Positions 41,601 to 44,518 of a stretch of DNA of 64,000 bases are shown here, one piece after another (the first letter of the stretch is position 1; every line of letters begins with the position of its first letter). Under the pieces are notes generated by a model that searched no databases, was not told the origin of the DNA, and worked only from the letters and a program-made list of their open reading frames with translations. The DNA lies in the NCBI GenBank assembly GCA_949775045.1, contig OX459103.1, forward strand, positions 12,136,605-12,200,604, written 5' to 3'. Made by a program: the position numbers and the translations under genes. Origin of the DNA: Metridium senile (lineage: Eukaryota > Cnidaria > Anthozoa > Actiniaria > Metridiidae).

Positions 41601-42190
41601 AGATATATTTAATGTTGCATTTTATTATTTAATTATTTTTTGTTTTTTACCACAAAAATTTCCATCACACTGCTTACGATAAGTGCCAAAATTGTCAACT
41701 TTAAAGTCCTTTTGCTCAAAAAGTGACTGTGACCCATAATTGTTTTAGCTTATTTAATGTACGTGTCTAACTTTATGAACTGGATAAAAGCAAACAGTCT
41801 TTATAGTTTTAAAACTTTTAAAATATGATTGTTGTAGTCAGGATTTATGATGAAGGCTAAAGACTTAGCCGAAACGTCTTCAAATTTAGTCAGAGAAAAC
41901 CTAATTCTTTTATAAAAAATCTTTATAGTTAATGCTTGTATAAAGTATTTATAAGAACAAACTTACATGTATGTTGTACTCTATCAAGGATATTTTTTTT
42001 GTGTTAAATAAATGTCTTTTTCTAAATAAATGTAATTAATGACATGTAGCAATATAATAATTTCAGCATGCTTGTACAATGAATCAGTTCAGTTACCTGA
42101 GATGTCAACTGACTTTAGTCTACTTGGAGATGCTGTTGCTTCTTCATCATGTTCACTTTCTGATGACAAGTGAACACCTTTATGCTTCAT
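229..42190 (-). CDS. AGBL2: Cytosolic carboxypeptidase 2 (CCP2/AGBL2)-like, 30 exons traced
   Basis: Join on the minus strand: 42190-42097, 41518-41424, 35663-35593, 35152-35070, 33575-33487, 32551-32421, 31193-31061, 30231-30110, 20612-20492, 19986-19849, 18997-18887, 16888-16719, 15925-15766, 15406-15365, 14817-14758, 13909-13784, 12917-12775, 12052-11971, 11189-11082, 9956-9930, 9685-9548, 8147-8078, 7506-7434, 6262-6159, 4747-4530, 3920-3719, 3045-2912, 1892-1711, 892-841, 397-229. Every junction is GT-AG and phases agree throughout, giving about 1,149 codons without a stop; the 3' end lies beyond 229. Known family role: M14D zinc carboxypeptidases that trim C-terminal or side-chain glutamate (and reportedly tyrosine) from tubulin in cilia and basal bodies. 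Seen: CCP N-domain about residues 64-340, catalytic domain about 345-600 with HPGE (H371, E374), NPDG and RDLNR substrate-site motifs, HGH (H467) and TMEATF (E540). AGBL2 is preferred over AGBL3 from the HSRKNN stretch and the acidic-serine segment after the domain. The tail beyond 630 is not recognised. Confidence 0.93.
465..580. repeat. G/C-run dispersed repeat, copy 1
   Basis: Poly-G start, a GGCAAAATT core, and a CCCCCTTTCCTCCTGGTTGG end. The same pattern recurs at 7,150-7,340 and, reversed, at 29,985-30,100. Confidence 0.5.
575..755. repeat. Short direct/inverted repeats of the GGGCGAAA type
   Basis: About eight degenerate copies of a GGGCGAAA/TTTCGCC motif in both orientations, each next to GGATC-like or GGTCCGT words. 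No gene. Confidence 0.5.
841..892 (-). CDS. AGBL2: AGBL2-like exon 29
   Basis: Residues 1076-1093, [17 protein letters not shown], a probable helix. Fits by phase with both neighbours. Confidence 0.7.
940..1565. repeat. CCAACC-rich minisatellite
   Basis: Nine or so copies of a 68-72-bp unit containing ACCAATAGAGCAAACCAACC. It lies in the intron between exons 28 and 29; the Trp/Leu-rich reading frames over it are artefacts. Confidence 0.9.
1711..1892 (-). CDS. AGBL2: AGBL2-like exon 28
   Basis: Residues 1016-1075, a polar tail ending [10 protein letters not shown]. The acceptor at GGCCCAG is the one that keeps phase 0. Confidence 0.75.
2166..2360. mobile_element. Hairpin MITE (GGCGATGTGCACGAGCGC ends)
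   Basis: A near-perfect inverted repeat of about 100 bp per arm whose ends read AATAGGCGATGTGCACGAGC and its complement. Confidence 0.8.
2394..2657. mobile_element. Hairpin element with internal 77-bp tandem duplication
   Basis: Outer arms GCGGTTTTCGACTTT.../...AAAGTCGAAAACTGCCGC. The centre repeats a 77-bp block starting AAATACGTTTTTAGCTGCCG twice, so each half is itself a palindrome. Confidence 0.75.
2730..2893. mobile_element. Hairpin MITE (GTGGTACCTCTATTAAG ends)
   Basis: Terminal inverted sequences AGTGGTACCTCTATTAAG and CTTAATAGAGGTACCACT. A related, more decayed copy lies at about 25,590-25,680. Confidence 0.7.
2912..3045 (-). CDS. AGBL2: AGBL2-like exon 27
   Basis: Residues 971-1015, [20 protein letters not shown]... 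A pyrimidine-rich acceptor and GTAAGT donor, in phase with exons 26 and 28. Confidence 0.78.
3719..3920 (-). CDS. AGBL2: AGBL2-like exon 26
   Basis: Residues 904-970, a Ser/Gln/Lys-rich tail. ATATCAG acceptor and GTAAGG donor; no domain recognised. Confidence 0.8.
4530..4747 (-). CDS. AGBL2: AGBL2-like exon 25
   Basis: Residues 831-903, one of the longer exons, with [20 protein letters not shown] and a Pro/Ser segment. The split Asp codon with exon 24 and the phase-0 end both fit. Confidence 0.82.
4851..6060. mobile_element. MITE with TACACC ends, interrupted by a second element
   Basis: The outer element shares ends and interior with 10,777-11,065, which lacks the insert. Ends resemble TACACCTAATTCAAAAATCG. 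The central part (5,062-5,987) is the inserted element. Confidence 0.8.
5062..5987. mobile_element. 926-bp TIR element, AGGTAGTTCGGG ends, TA target duplication
   Basis: Inverted ends AGGTAGTTCGGG/CCCGAACTACCT flanked by TA on both sides. The uninterrupted site at about 10,976-10,986 has a single TA, so a TA duplication is visible. No ORF; non-autonomous. A related element is at 42,267-43,216. Confidence 0.85.
6159..6262 (-). CDS. AGBL2: AGBL2-like exon 24
   Basis: Residues 796-830, [20 protein letters not shown] then [14 protein letters not shown]. The acceptor and first 30 or so bases of this exon are repeated in the 64-bp array that follows at 6,263-6,660. Confidence 0.8.
6231..6660. repeat. 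64-bp tandem array containing copies of exon 24 acceptor
   Basis: Seven copies of the motif TACCACCACTATCAGTGGAC at 64-bp spacing from 6,231. On the minus strand each unit reads acceptor (TTGTTGTAG), then the first bases of exon 24, then a GTATGT donor-like site. Confidence 0.92.
7135..7340. repeat. G/C-run dispersed repeat, copy 2
   Basis: Long poly-G, GGGGTCGGCAAAATC, long poly-C, then CCTGGTTGGTAAAAAA. Same family as 465-580. Confidence 0.5.
7434..7506 (-). CDS. AGBL2: AGBL2-like exon 23
   Basis: Residues 772-795, including [16 protein letters not shown]. The acceptor TATTAG at 7,507-7,508 and the phase on both sides support it. Confidence 0.68.
8078..8147 (-). CDS. AGBL2: AGBL2-like exon 22
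   Basis: Residues 749-771, [18 protein letters not shown] donor at 8,077 is chosen over one at 8,096 because only it keeps the phase with exon 23. Confidence 0.7.
8538..8670. repeat. AAT/AAC trinucleotide microsatellite
   Basis: Blocks of (AAT)n alternating with (AAC)n. The poly-Leu and poly-Ile frames across it are not genes. Confidence 0.95.
8722..9240. mobile_element. TIR element with ATTATTCGCC palindromes
   Basis: A strong palindrome at 8,737-8,850 (GCCGAAGGCGAAGTGATTATC and complement) and a mirrored end at 9,140-9,235. A relative is at 11,575-11,895. The interior carries the short ORF at 8,940-9,131. Confidence 0.65.
8940..9131 (-). pseudogene. Fragment resembling the first exon of a Crypton/tyrosine-recombinase-type protein
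   Basis: Starts [20 protein letters not shown] and continues [15 protein letters not shown], followed by a donor-like GTATCA. This resembles the N-terminus of DUF3504/ZMYM-type proteins of Crypton-like elements in invertebrates. The remaining exons are absent nearby, so it is read as a relic within the TIR element. The family call is from memory of such N-termini and is tentative. Confidence 0.4.
9548..9685 (-). CDS. AGBL2: AGBL2-like exon 21
   Basis: Residues 703-748, His/Ser/Arg-rich low-conservation tail with good splice sites (CATAG acceptor, GTAAGT donor). Confidence 0.72.
9930..9956 (-). CDS. AGBL2: AGBL2-like exon 20 (27-nt microexon)
   Basis: Encodes PEAKMSYKK in phase with exons 19 and 21, with clean CTACAG and GTAAAA borders. 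It is very short, so it is less certain than its neighbours. Confidence 0.6.
10021..10205 (+). mobile_element. tRNA-derived SINE, copy 1
   Basis: An A-box-like TGGCATAGTGG and B-box-like GGTTTGAGTCCC head, followed by a body shared with the copy at 33,760-33,951. Confidence 0.75.
10499..10776. mobile_element. MITE with ACACTTTCCGAGAAAG ends, copy 1
   Basis: Ends CTTTCCGAGAAAGTTTGTCA and its complement. The interior matches 48,932-49,210 in reverse orientation. It abuts the next element. Confidence 0.8.
10777..11065. mobile_element. MITE with TACACC ends, uninterrupted copy
   Basis: Same family as 4,851-6,060 but without the 926-bp insert; it provides the empty site. Confidence 0.8.
11082..11189 (-). 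CDS. AGBL2: AGBL2-like exon 19 (basic segment)
   Basis: Residues 658-693, very basic ([17 protein letters not shown]), resembling a nuclear-localisation or tubulin/nucleic-acid contact patch; the function is not known. Confidence 0.82.
11332..11512. mobile_element. Hairpin MITE (TTTTACAGCGCAACGCG ends)
   Basis: Arms of about 85 bp (ACAGCGCAACGCGTAAAAGT... and complement) with a short loop. The two ORFs over it are each other's mirror images. Confidence 0.85.
11575..11895. mobile_element. TIR element related to 8,722-9,240
   Basis: Shares AGTATAAATA, GTGATTAT, and paired GATATTCACTGAGCC palindromes with the copy at 8,722-9,240, in the other orientation and more decayed. Confidence 0.55.
11971..12052 (-). 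CDS. AGBL2: AGBL2-like exon 18
   Basis: Residues 630-657, [17 protein letters not shown], matching the SGSDSSLSDGPP run of AGBL2. The 1-base carry-over from exon 17 fits. Confidence 0.9.
12504..12623. repeat. 40-bp tandem repeat, three copies
   Basis: Three exact copies of a unit starting ATGCTACCCTTTGGAGTTG in the intron before exon 18. Confidence 0.95.
12775..12917 (-). CDS. AGBL2: AGBL2-like exon 17
   Basis: Residues 583-629, [20 protein letters not shown] (probable helix) followed by an acidic Asp/Ser segment like that of AGBL2. Confidence 0.93.
12952..13432. mobile_element. MITE with CAGCTATTTCAAAAAACG ends, carrying a nested element
   Basis: The outer ends and flanks match the uninterrupted copy at 35,880-36,140. 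The middle (about 13,070-13,275) is a nested TIR element with AGTCGGGCTAG/CTAGCCCGACT ends that also occurs alone at 29,515-29,645. Confidence 0.75.
13784..13909 (-). CDS. AGBL2: AGBL2-like exon 16
   Basis: Residues 541-582, [10 protein letters not shown] then [19 protein letters not shown], the end of the catalytic domain. Confidence 0.96.
13975..14110. mobile_element. Small hairpin (AACTCGCCTACAGA ends)
   Basis: Inverted arms CAACTCGCCTACAGACAAAC and GTATCTGTAGGCGAGTTG around a short loop. Confidence 0.6.
14429..14648. mobile_element. Hairpin MITE (AAGGCCTGGGCAAAC ends)
   Basis: About 105-bp arms, nearly perfect, ending AAGGCCTGGGCAAACAG and its complement. Lies between exons 16 and 15. 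Confidence 0.85.
14758..14817 (-). CDS. AGBL2: AGBL2-like exon 15 (catalytic Glu)
   Basis: Residues 521-540, [20 protein letters not shown]. The final Glu, E540, is the expected general base of the SYTMEATF motif. Confidence 0.96.
15365..15406 (-). CDS. AGBL2: AGBL2-like exon 14
   Basis: Residues 507-520, [12 protein letters not shown], a 42-base exon matching CNFKVQKCK in the family. Confidence 0.92.
15445..15560. mobile_element. Decayed GCCGGTTGTACGAAGCC hairpin
   Basis: Degenerate member of the family seen at 51,029-51,304 and 56,467-56,614 (GCCGGTTGTAC ends, GGATAAA core). Confidence 0.6.
15766..15925 (-). CDS. AGBL2: AGBL2-like exon 13 (third zinc ligand)
   Basis: Residues 453-506. 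[19 protein letters not shown] carries H467, the third zinc ligand; [12 protein letters not shown] follows. Confidence 0.97.
15963..16128. mobile_element. Hairpin MITE (AGTCTGGTCCACACTAGC type)
   Basis: Arms CCAGGTCCACACTAGCGACA and complement, with GCATCAGCATCAG/TGCTTATGCTTATG inside. Confidence 0.65.
16372..16515 (+). mobile_element. Probable LINE 3' tail fragment
   Basis: Ends with GTAAATAAAAACC followed by three copies of TTTGAACC, like the short-repeat tail of a non-LTR retrotransposon. No coding part is seen. Confidence 0.4.
16719..16888 (-). CDS. AGBL2: AGBL2-like exon 12
   Basis: Residues 397-452. [20 protein letters not shown] contains the Arg and Asn residues that bind the substrate carboxylate in M14 enzymes. 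Confidence 0.97.
17226..18782 (+). mobile_element. TIR element with CCCGTACGGA ends and three subterminal repeats
   Basis: Ends CCCGTACGGA and TCCGTACGGG. Inside the left end are three roughly 115-bp repeats rich in CCTAACACA and GGCTGATGTTACGG; the right end is rich in ATGCTCTT words. The same left end starts the larger unit at 20,776, and the right-end sequence recurs at 29,699-29,957. It carries the piggyBac-like fragment below. Confidence 0.75.
18036..18382 (+). pseudogene. PiggyBac-like transposase N-terminal fragment
   Basis: Begins [13 protein letters not shown] at 18,036 and hits an in-frame stop after QQYLG. It resumes with an acidic region and then [18 protein letters not shown] and [10 protein letters not shown], which match the start of the DDE_Tnp_1_7 (piggyBac) domain, then stops. 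No catalytic Asp region remains. CCC termini suit piggyBac, but no TTAA duplication is visible. Confidence 0.6.
18887..18997 (-). CDS. AGBL2: AGBL2-like exon 11 (HxxE zinc motif)
   Basis: Residues 360-396. [16 protein letters not shown] supplies the first two zinc ligands, H371 and E374. The donor sits about 100 bases from the right end of the mobile element at 17,226-18,782. Confidence 0.97.
19849..19986 (-). CDS. AGBL2: AGBL2-like exon 10
   Basis: Residues 314-359, including [20 protein letters not shown], the start of the carboxypeptidase fold. Confidence 0.95.
20492..20612 (-). CDS. AGBL2: AGBL2-like exon 9
   Basis: Residues 273-313, [20 protein letters not shown] then YPYTYSDLQ, at the border between the N-domain and the catalytic domain. 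Confidence 0.96.
21180..21440. repeat. Poly-G tract and ATACCGC-type degenerate repeat
   Basis: A G-run followed by repeated CCTGCATTA/ATACCGC words, resembling the region at 62,570-62,830. Confidence 0.4.
21558..24202 (-). pseudogene. EnSpm/CACTA-like transposase, decayed
   Basis: Starts [20 protein letters not shown] at 24,202. After a Ser/Asp-rich N-terminus and a Cys-rich stretch ([19 protein letters not shown]), the core reads [67 protein letters not shown]. This matches animal transposases with a Transposase_21-like region. A frameshift near 22,716 moves the frame, then in-frame stops occur at 22,275-22,277 and 22,068-22,070 before the last frame ends at 21,558. The remaining stretches still read as protein ([41 protein letters not shown]). 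It is therefore inactive unless the breaks are sequencing errors. Exon-intron structure was not needed to explain it. Confidence 0.8.
24470..25220. repeat. Left arm of 0.75-kb inverted repeat
   Basis: Starts ATTAAGAGTGACTGTCAGGA and is nearly identical to the reverse complement of 26,359-27,098, differing by a few substitutions and a short indel. It lies 268 bp upstream of the transposase start. Confidence 0.92.
25221..26358. other. Spacer between inverted arms
   Basis: 1.1 kb, AT-rich, with no ORF. It contains a decayed GTACCTCTAATAAACGGTC element at about 25,590-25,680 and (TTTATCTCG)-like short repeats near 25,826-25,865. Confidence 0.6.
26359..27098. repeat. Right arm of 0.75-kb inverted repeat
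   Basis: Reverse complement of 24,470-25,220; its outer edge is 82 bp upstream of the plus-strand gene start at 27,181. Confidence 0.92.
27181..27358 (+). CDS. Accessory gene of mobile unit, first exon (BEN-protein-like N-terminus)
   Basis: Encodes [20 protein letters not shown] then [20 protein letters not shown] and ends at a GTAAGC donor. The SVLPKS and VEVDW pattern resembles the N-terminal segment of invertebrate BEN-domain proteins; this is tentative. The phase does not connect directly to the exon at 27,651, so either an exon is missing or the two are alternative starts. Confidence 0.5.
27651..29273 (+). CDS. Accessory gene of mobile unit, coiled-coil protein, four exons
   Basis: Join 27651-27882, 28010-28164, 28521-28632, 29134-29273, giving 212 residues with all phases consistent and a TGA at 29,271. 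Residues 45-75 form a likely coiled coil ([20 protein letters not shown]). Later segments read [34 protein letters not shown] and [20 protein letters not shown]. The C-terminal part is not recognised with confidence; association with a BEN-like protein is inferred from the upstream exon. It is transcribed away from the transposase, with a copy of the inverted arm upstream. Exon 3's donor is weaker (GTACTA); if it is not used, the frame ends at 28,182. Confidence 0.6.
29515..29645. mobile_element. Small TIR element (AGTCGGGCTAG family), solo copy
   Basis: Contains GACGCTCTAGGAGCGTGAAG, TTGGGCTTCCTGTGTTCGTT and CCCAAAGCATCATGGGG, shared with the nested element at 13,070-13,275. Confidence 0.6.
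29985..30100. repeat. G/C-run dispersed repeat, copy 3 (reversed)
   Basis: Reverse complement relative of 7,135-7,340 (TTTTTTACCAACCAGGAAG ... GATTTTGCCATCCCCCC), next to the donor of exon 8. Confidence 0.5.
30110..30231 (-). CDS. AGBL2: AGBL2-like exon 8
   Basis: Residues 233-272, [17 protein letters not shown] then [10 protein letters not shown], matching the SLY-GMKPLMYS and IKYYKNN motifs of the family. The 9.5 kb intron that follows carries the CACTA-like unit. Confidence 0.95.
31061..31193 (-). CDS. AGBL2: AGBL2-like exon 7
   Basis: Residues 188-232, [26 protein letters not shown] and IMNFIK, classic CCP N-domain sequence. A 45-bp tandem array begins at its acceptor. Confidence 0.96.
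31196..31640. repeat. 45-bp tandem array abutting exon 7 acceptor
   Basis: About ten copies of a unit containing ATAGCATTAGAACAATAGAT, with small indels. It forms the polypyrimidine-side sequence of intron 6. Confidence 0.92.
31648..31929. mobile_element. MITE with TACACCTAATT ends, third member
   Basis: Ends TACACCTAATTCAAAAAAGG and complement; inner arms GACGGGGCGAACGGC and GGCAATTGCATGACCG-like. It directly follows the 45-bp array. Confidence 0.75.
32421..32551 (-). CDS. AGBL2: AGBL2-like exon 6
   Basis: Residues 145-187, FYHSSVGGK... then [18 protein letters not shown], the strongly conserved CCP N-domain motif. The acceptor is TTTGTCAG at 32,552-32,553. The first bases of the exon and its acceptor are repeated upstream in a 71-bp tandem array. 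Confidence 0.95.
32527..33090. repeat. 71-bp tandem array containing copies of exon 6 acceptor
   Basis: Eight copies of TACCACCAACACTAGAGTGA at exact 71-bp steps (32,527, 32,598, 32,669 and so on). The first copy is the real start of exon 6. On the minus strand each unit carries the TTTGTCAG acceptor and the first 27 or so coding bases, then TGA. Confidence 0.95.
33487..33575 (-). CDS. AGBL2: AGBL2-like exon 5
   Basis: Residues 115-144, including GKLVYD, which aligns with the GTVVYQ region of the family. Donor GTAAGT, phase 0 at the end. Confidence 0.88.
33760..33951 (-). mobile_element. tRNA-derived SINE, copy 2
   Basis: Minus strand head GGTGGCATGGGTGGCCTAGC, A and B boxes (TGGCCTAGCGG and GGTTCGAGTCCC), then a body with GTTATCCGGTTTTCCTCC. 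Better preserved than the copy at 10,021. Confidence 0.82.
34190..34290. repeat. CCCAAAGCAACTGGAAAT hairpin
   Basis: Two copies in each orientation of TCCCAAAGCAACTGGAAAT form a small snapback. Confidence 0.7.
34910..35035. mobile_element. Hairpin (CAGACAGGATTTCAAGT arms)
   Basis: Inverted arms GACAGGATTTCAAGTC and GACTTGAAATCCTGTC about 50 bp apart, in the intron after exon 4's upstream side. Confidence 0.6.
35070..35152 (-). CDS. AGBL2: AGBL2-like exon 4
   Basis: Residues 87-114, ending in PEPFWEQ, which matches the PEPEYFYQP region of CCP2. The Trp codon is split with exon 3. Confidence 0.9.
35215..35397. mobile_element. Hairpin MITE (TAGTGTAGTCTTGGGAAAG arms)
   Basis: Arms AGTCTTGGGAAAGACTGTTG and complement, then GATGTCTGAC/GTCAGACATC and TTACTCTGAAGATGAC/GTCATCTTCACAGTAA. 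Confidence 0.7.
35593..35663 (-). CDS. AGBL2: AGBL2-like exon 3
   Basis: Residues 64-86, [10 protein letters not shown] then LQTPRW, the family's conserved LREPR segment. The intron before it is 5.8 kb and carries the THAP/SAP element and the LINE. Confidence 0.92.
35880..36140. mobile_element. MITE with CAGCTATTTCAAAAAACG ends, uninterrupted copy
   Basis: Same family as 12,952-13,432, without its nested insert. Confidence 0.75.
36480..39936 (+). mobile_element. Non-LTR retrotransposon (LINE), CR1/Jockey-type
   Basis: One long ORF with endonuclease and reverse transcriptase, a 3'UTR of about 300 bp, and a tail of four AATTG repeats ending at 39,935. The 5' boundary is placed at the break in the TIR element and is approximate. 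Confidence 0.85.
36537..39614 (+). CDS. LINE ORF: apurinic-type endonuclease plus reverse transcriptase
   Basis: 1,025 residues, no stop or frameshift. The EEP endonuclease is in the first 280 residues: [27 protein letters not shown] (about 194) and SDHF (about 261). The reverse transcriptase spans about 540-830: [53 protein letters not shown] and the catalytic FADD near 723. A C-terminal region with a [11 protein letters not shown] motif follows, as in CR1/Jockey-group ORF2. The listed start is TTG; no nearby ATG is convincing, and the frame stays open back to 36,441 into the flanking TIR, so the true start is unknown. An ORF1 is absent, so this copy is either 5'-truncated or from an ORF2-only lineage. 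Confidence 0.88.
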   Translation: MNKLTSIYDLDIFNLNTNANINPDSNIEYKQVKANYYSPHSFSTLKNSISDTNISFLHSNIRSLRHNIDNFQNHLLNELDYKFSIIGITESRITSKKLLDFNPSIPGYRFEYAPTPLSVGGVGMYIDDALKYKVIETTSNEAFQSLWIEIEFSKKSNIICGVVYRQHNSPDSFLKYIESTLEKYSASNKPIYILGDFNINLLKSESCRYAQNFLLALQSYGFMPSIDKPTRVHNKSATLIDNIFFNLIEQPLVSGNIVSDISDHFTQFCILSSRKKEFTCNGKQKLRDFSKFSETAFIEDLHDINLDNQINCDVHQDVNQLFSSFYNKVNKAINKHAPIKTISKRKKKQLSKPWITKGLRKSIRIKNKLYLGGDRKKYNIYRNKISKLTRLSKKLYYHNYFEFNISNMKKTWQGINSLISNKKNKKLSINAIKQNNRSTTKDPKKISDTMNKHFATVGHKLASSLPNSKAPYYEYLDNNSPLNSFFFIPVSTLEIELEITSLLTNKAYGLYSFPVAIFKCAKSILSKPLADIMNLSIKTAIYPSKLKYSKIVPIYKDGDEEDPGNYRPISLLSNINRIFEKLVYNRLKNYIELNNILHPSQYGFREKHSTQHALLDLISEIQVNMDKKMFSCGIFIDLQKAFDTVNHKILLSKLEHYGIRGITNNWFASYLFERKQTTQIKSSISDKEQTLYGVPQGSVLGPLLFLLYINDIQNSSDKFRFFLFADDTNLLYSDTNLRSLERTVNKELANICDWLLANKLTLNIKKSNYIIFAPYQKKCDFNPIINVLDTNTRKLTPLEKKDYVKYLGLVIDRNLSWNYHINYITLKISKTIGIISRLRHYVPYSTLRTIYQSLVHPYISYGLSVWGQTTKSNLNKILILQKRALRLMHFATNREHAIPLFVASDILPLDMFYFHTISVLMHDVYKNIAPPNIINLFTHVTSVHNYHTRAANSGNLFIQRGRTSKFNKSFSSTGSRIWNAVPENIRQSSKNLFKSKLKNSLKQILEEEDAYLNTSEIISKISKLK
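40002..40307 (+). pseudogene. THAP-like zinc-finger fragment, frameshifted
   Basis: [18 protein letters not shown] gives the first two Cys. The frame then shifts, with two adjacent stops near 40,117-40,124, and resumes as [18 protein letters not shown] then [13 protein letters not shown], whose C-x2-H completes a C2CH pattern. This kind of THAP-like domain accompanies invertebrate transposon proteins. Confidence 0.65.
40800..41042 (-). CDS. SAP-like domain fragment
   Basis: 80 residues from [14 protein letters not shown]; residues 35-70 read [20 protein letters not shown] then RDELLTQV, a SAP-type helix-turn-helix. In invertebrate genomes this module often sits at the front of SWIM/YqaJ-containing mobile-element proteins; no such domain is present here, so this is probably a relic first exon. 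The frame stays open into the TIR up to 41,195. Confidence 0.6.
   Translation of the reverse strand: MAKSANSYSSLSNLNVIFDENDGVPGSKFDSDPKNSTVEQLKRWLKCRGLKIRGKRDELLTQVNGCISSGNYCVFDPTEY
41424..41518 (-). CDS. AGBL2: AGBL2-like exon 2
   Basis: Residues 32-63, with [14 protein letters not shown], matching the conserved RTTQ-IY segment near the N-terminus of CCP2/CCP3. The donor is a strong GTAAGT. It starts in phase 1 and ends in phase 0. Confidence 0.85.
41535..41925. mobile_element. Possible Penelope-like/retrozyme remnant with hammerhead-like motif
   Basis: Contains two GATGAAG-type end motifs: the reversed AACCAACAGTCTTCATCAG at about 41,552 and TGATGAAGGCTAA...TTAGCCGAAACGTC at 41,848-41,878. 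The latter resembles a hammerhead ribozyme core with a 6-bp stem II. No coding part. Confidence 0.4.
42097..42190 (-). CDS. AGBL2: AGBL2-like exon 1 (start codon)
   Basis: Encodes residues 1-31, acidic and serine-rich. The ATG is chosen because an in-frame TAA directly precedes it and the downstream phase fits exon 2. A good acceptor (pyrimidine tract then CAG) lies at about 42,232, so this exon probably has a short 5'UTR and another untranslated exon lies upstream. Confidence 0.75.
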
Positions 42191-42266
42191 TTAGACAACC
42201 ACTGCTAACATCACTATCTTGACATCATCAGCCTGTTTAAAAAATTAAACAATCAACAACTTTATT
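42191..42266 (-). promoter_or_regulatory. 5'UTR of the carboxypeptidase gene
   Basis: Short leader between a likely 3' splice site at about 42,232 and the ATG at 42,190. No promoter motif seen here; the promoter is further right. Confidence 0.4.
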
Positions 42267-43216
42267 ATCGTAGTTCGGGATACTCGGATTTCTTCAATGA
42301 ATTTTTCTATAAATCCTGTCATTTATAGATCATTGTTAGGCAAGTCAAAAAACGTGAAAAAAAATTGGGGTCACCGTATTGGTTATAGAGTTATAAGATA
42401 TAGTAAAAGTAGGTTTTTGCAATAATTTGCAGTGATTTGCTCAAAAGTACCTATTCAAAGCAGTCAAGAGAATGCGAACGTATTCTCCTAGGAAAAGCAT
42501 CATATTATATCAAACGATAGATCTAAGGGTTATCCAACATTTCCTGTCATAAAAATCTTGAATCATTTCCAAATATGGGTATTTAAGTAAACCATATAGA
42601 AGCACAATTCTACACCAATTACGCACACTACTTGTGTATAGAGTTGTACCATTTGTAAAATTTCAGAAAATCCAATCAATGAATATTTTATTTTTTTATT
42701 CTAAATCGTAAGAGTAGTAAATGCAGTCTTGAATAAAAAGAAAAAAAATGGGGGTCCCCCTACTAATATGCGAGTTATAAGTGACCGAATCCATTTTTTT
42801 GTAAAAAAAAAAACACGGCAACGGTCCGCGCGGGACTGGGTTCTAGTACTTTAAACTTCTGCTTGAAACTTGTCAAATTATCCTTGTCATCTCCAGAAAC
42901 CCTAAAACCTATTTTGTATTAGTTTTACGGCTAAACACGTCAAAATTATATTTTATCTATTCATTTTTACAAAGTTGTAAATTTGTTGTTTTGAGACAAA
43001 ACAGCGACCTTGTCAAGTAGTGAAAATCTGAGCATGTTTCAAAAAATGTCCCATTTTACCTTCAAAGTTGCATGAAATGACATAATACTTTCTTAAGTTA
43101 TAGATAAGGATTCAAATTAAAATATTGTTTAGATAAATTTTCAAAAACACGCAAATAAATGATGGAAAACGAGATGCGCGAAATGGATGCGCAGTAGCAA
43201 GAGTCCAGAACTACCT
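42267..43216. mobile_element. TIR element related to 5,062-5,987
   Basis: Ends GTAGTTCGGG and CCAGAACTACCT next to TA. Internal GTCCGCGCGGGACTGG matches the counterpart in the first copy in reverse. No ORF. Confidence 0.7.
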
Positions 43217-44190
43217 TAAAGTCTCAAATCTTCTAAGCCAGGATTGTCAACATGGTGTAAAAGAGTCAGTTCAACACTATCTTCTGTTTGGCCCCAGTGC
43301 TCTGCTCAGCGTGATATGCTACTTACATTTGTACCTCTTCTGCACAACTTATCAATAATTGGTGTAATTTATCTTTCAAGAAAACACTTTTTCTATTGGA
43401 CGTTGCAAAGAAATATCTTTTTCTGAAAATGAAACATTATTTTTTACGATATATATTACTTTTATTTCAACGAAGGGCAAAATCTCAAAACGTCAGTAAA
43501 GTTAAGTCAACATTTTTTACAAATTGCATTATATTACCTATCGCCTATATCTATGCTCTCTTTGTAACAGTTTTTTTAATTGCGCAGGAAAGATTTACAG
43601 AAGATATTGCAACACGCAATAGGTCCACTGGCAAGGTCCAGTTTTCTAATAGTGGTCTAATAGCGGTTCCTTGATGGAAGTGCTTAGCTTTGACCATAAA
43701 AAGGGCCAAAGCATCTAATTGAATATTTTCCGTATTTTACTGTCACAAAGCGTGGAATGAAGAAATCAGAGTTACATGGACTGTATGTTAATTGTTGTAG
43801 AGTTTGCAAAAATTTCCATGTACATGTAGCAGTAATAATCTGTTCTTAAATATTGAGCAAACTTAGATTTGCCCCCTTCCCCCATTAAATACCAAATGGC
43901 CCGCCCCTAAATTACTAGACAAAGTTTAACTGAAGTTATACAACCAGGGCTCCAAAAAGCAAAACAAATTGGCCTGACACTGCTTTTTATATTATACTTT
44001 TAAAATACAGTGGAGAGCTTAAGTCAAGGGCCACTCCGACCTCAAAACAGTCCTCAGATAAAGAAACAGTGATGATGATTTCCAGTAAATTTTGACTGCA
44101 ATTTTATTATCGATAGTTACATTATCGATAGTTACATTACTGGCATTTGGCCATTTCGGGAAGGCAGATATGATATCACATTCTGTATAA
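43217..44190. other. Intergenic stretch without a recognised gene
   Basis: Contains a 50-bp GTCAGTAAAGTTAAGTCAAC repeat at 43,466-43,540, related to copies at 34,067, 49,665, 55,095 and 59,590, and GGGGGAAGGGG-type fragments. Nothing else supported. Confidence 0.5.
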
Positions 44191-44194
44191 GGCC

Positions 44195-44390
44195 TCGTCT
44201 ACACCAATCCGATCCGGCTGAACCGCATAGAAATATTTGCGTCCACACGAATCCGCGTATCCGGAGGATTCAAGTAAAAGTATGCGGTTTCGGTGACCGG
44301 ATTCACTGGATTCGTGTGGACGATAGGCCGATTCGCATCAAAAAGTATGCGGTTTCAAAAGTATCCGGATCCGTGTAGACGGGGTCTAAA
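44195..44390. mobile_element. MITE with GTCTACAC ends
   Basis: Ends GCCTCGTCTACACC and GTGTAGACGGGGTCT. The inner arms have AATCCG, GTATGCGGTTTCGGTG and repeated CGTGTGGACG. Confidence 0.75.
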
Positions 44391-44518
44391 TGTTTTTGAT
44401 AAACAAAACCATTCATTAATCAATATTTTACAAACAAATATTTACTAGTAAATATAGGAGTATTGCATTACAAGCCATGCAAAAATCAGTGGACTAGATA
44501 TCGGATTGTCACAAAATA

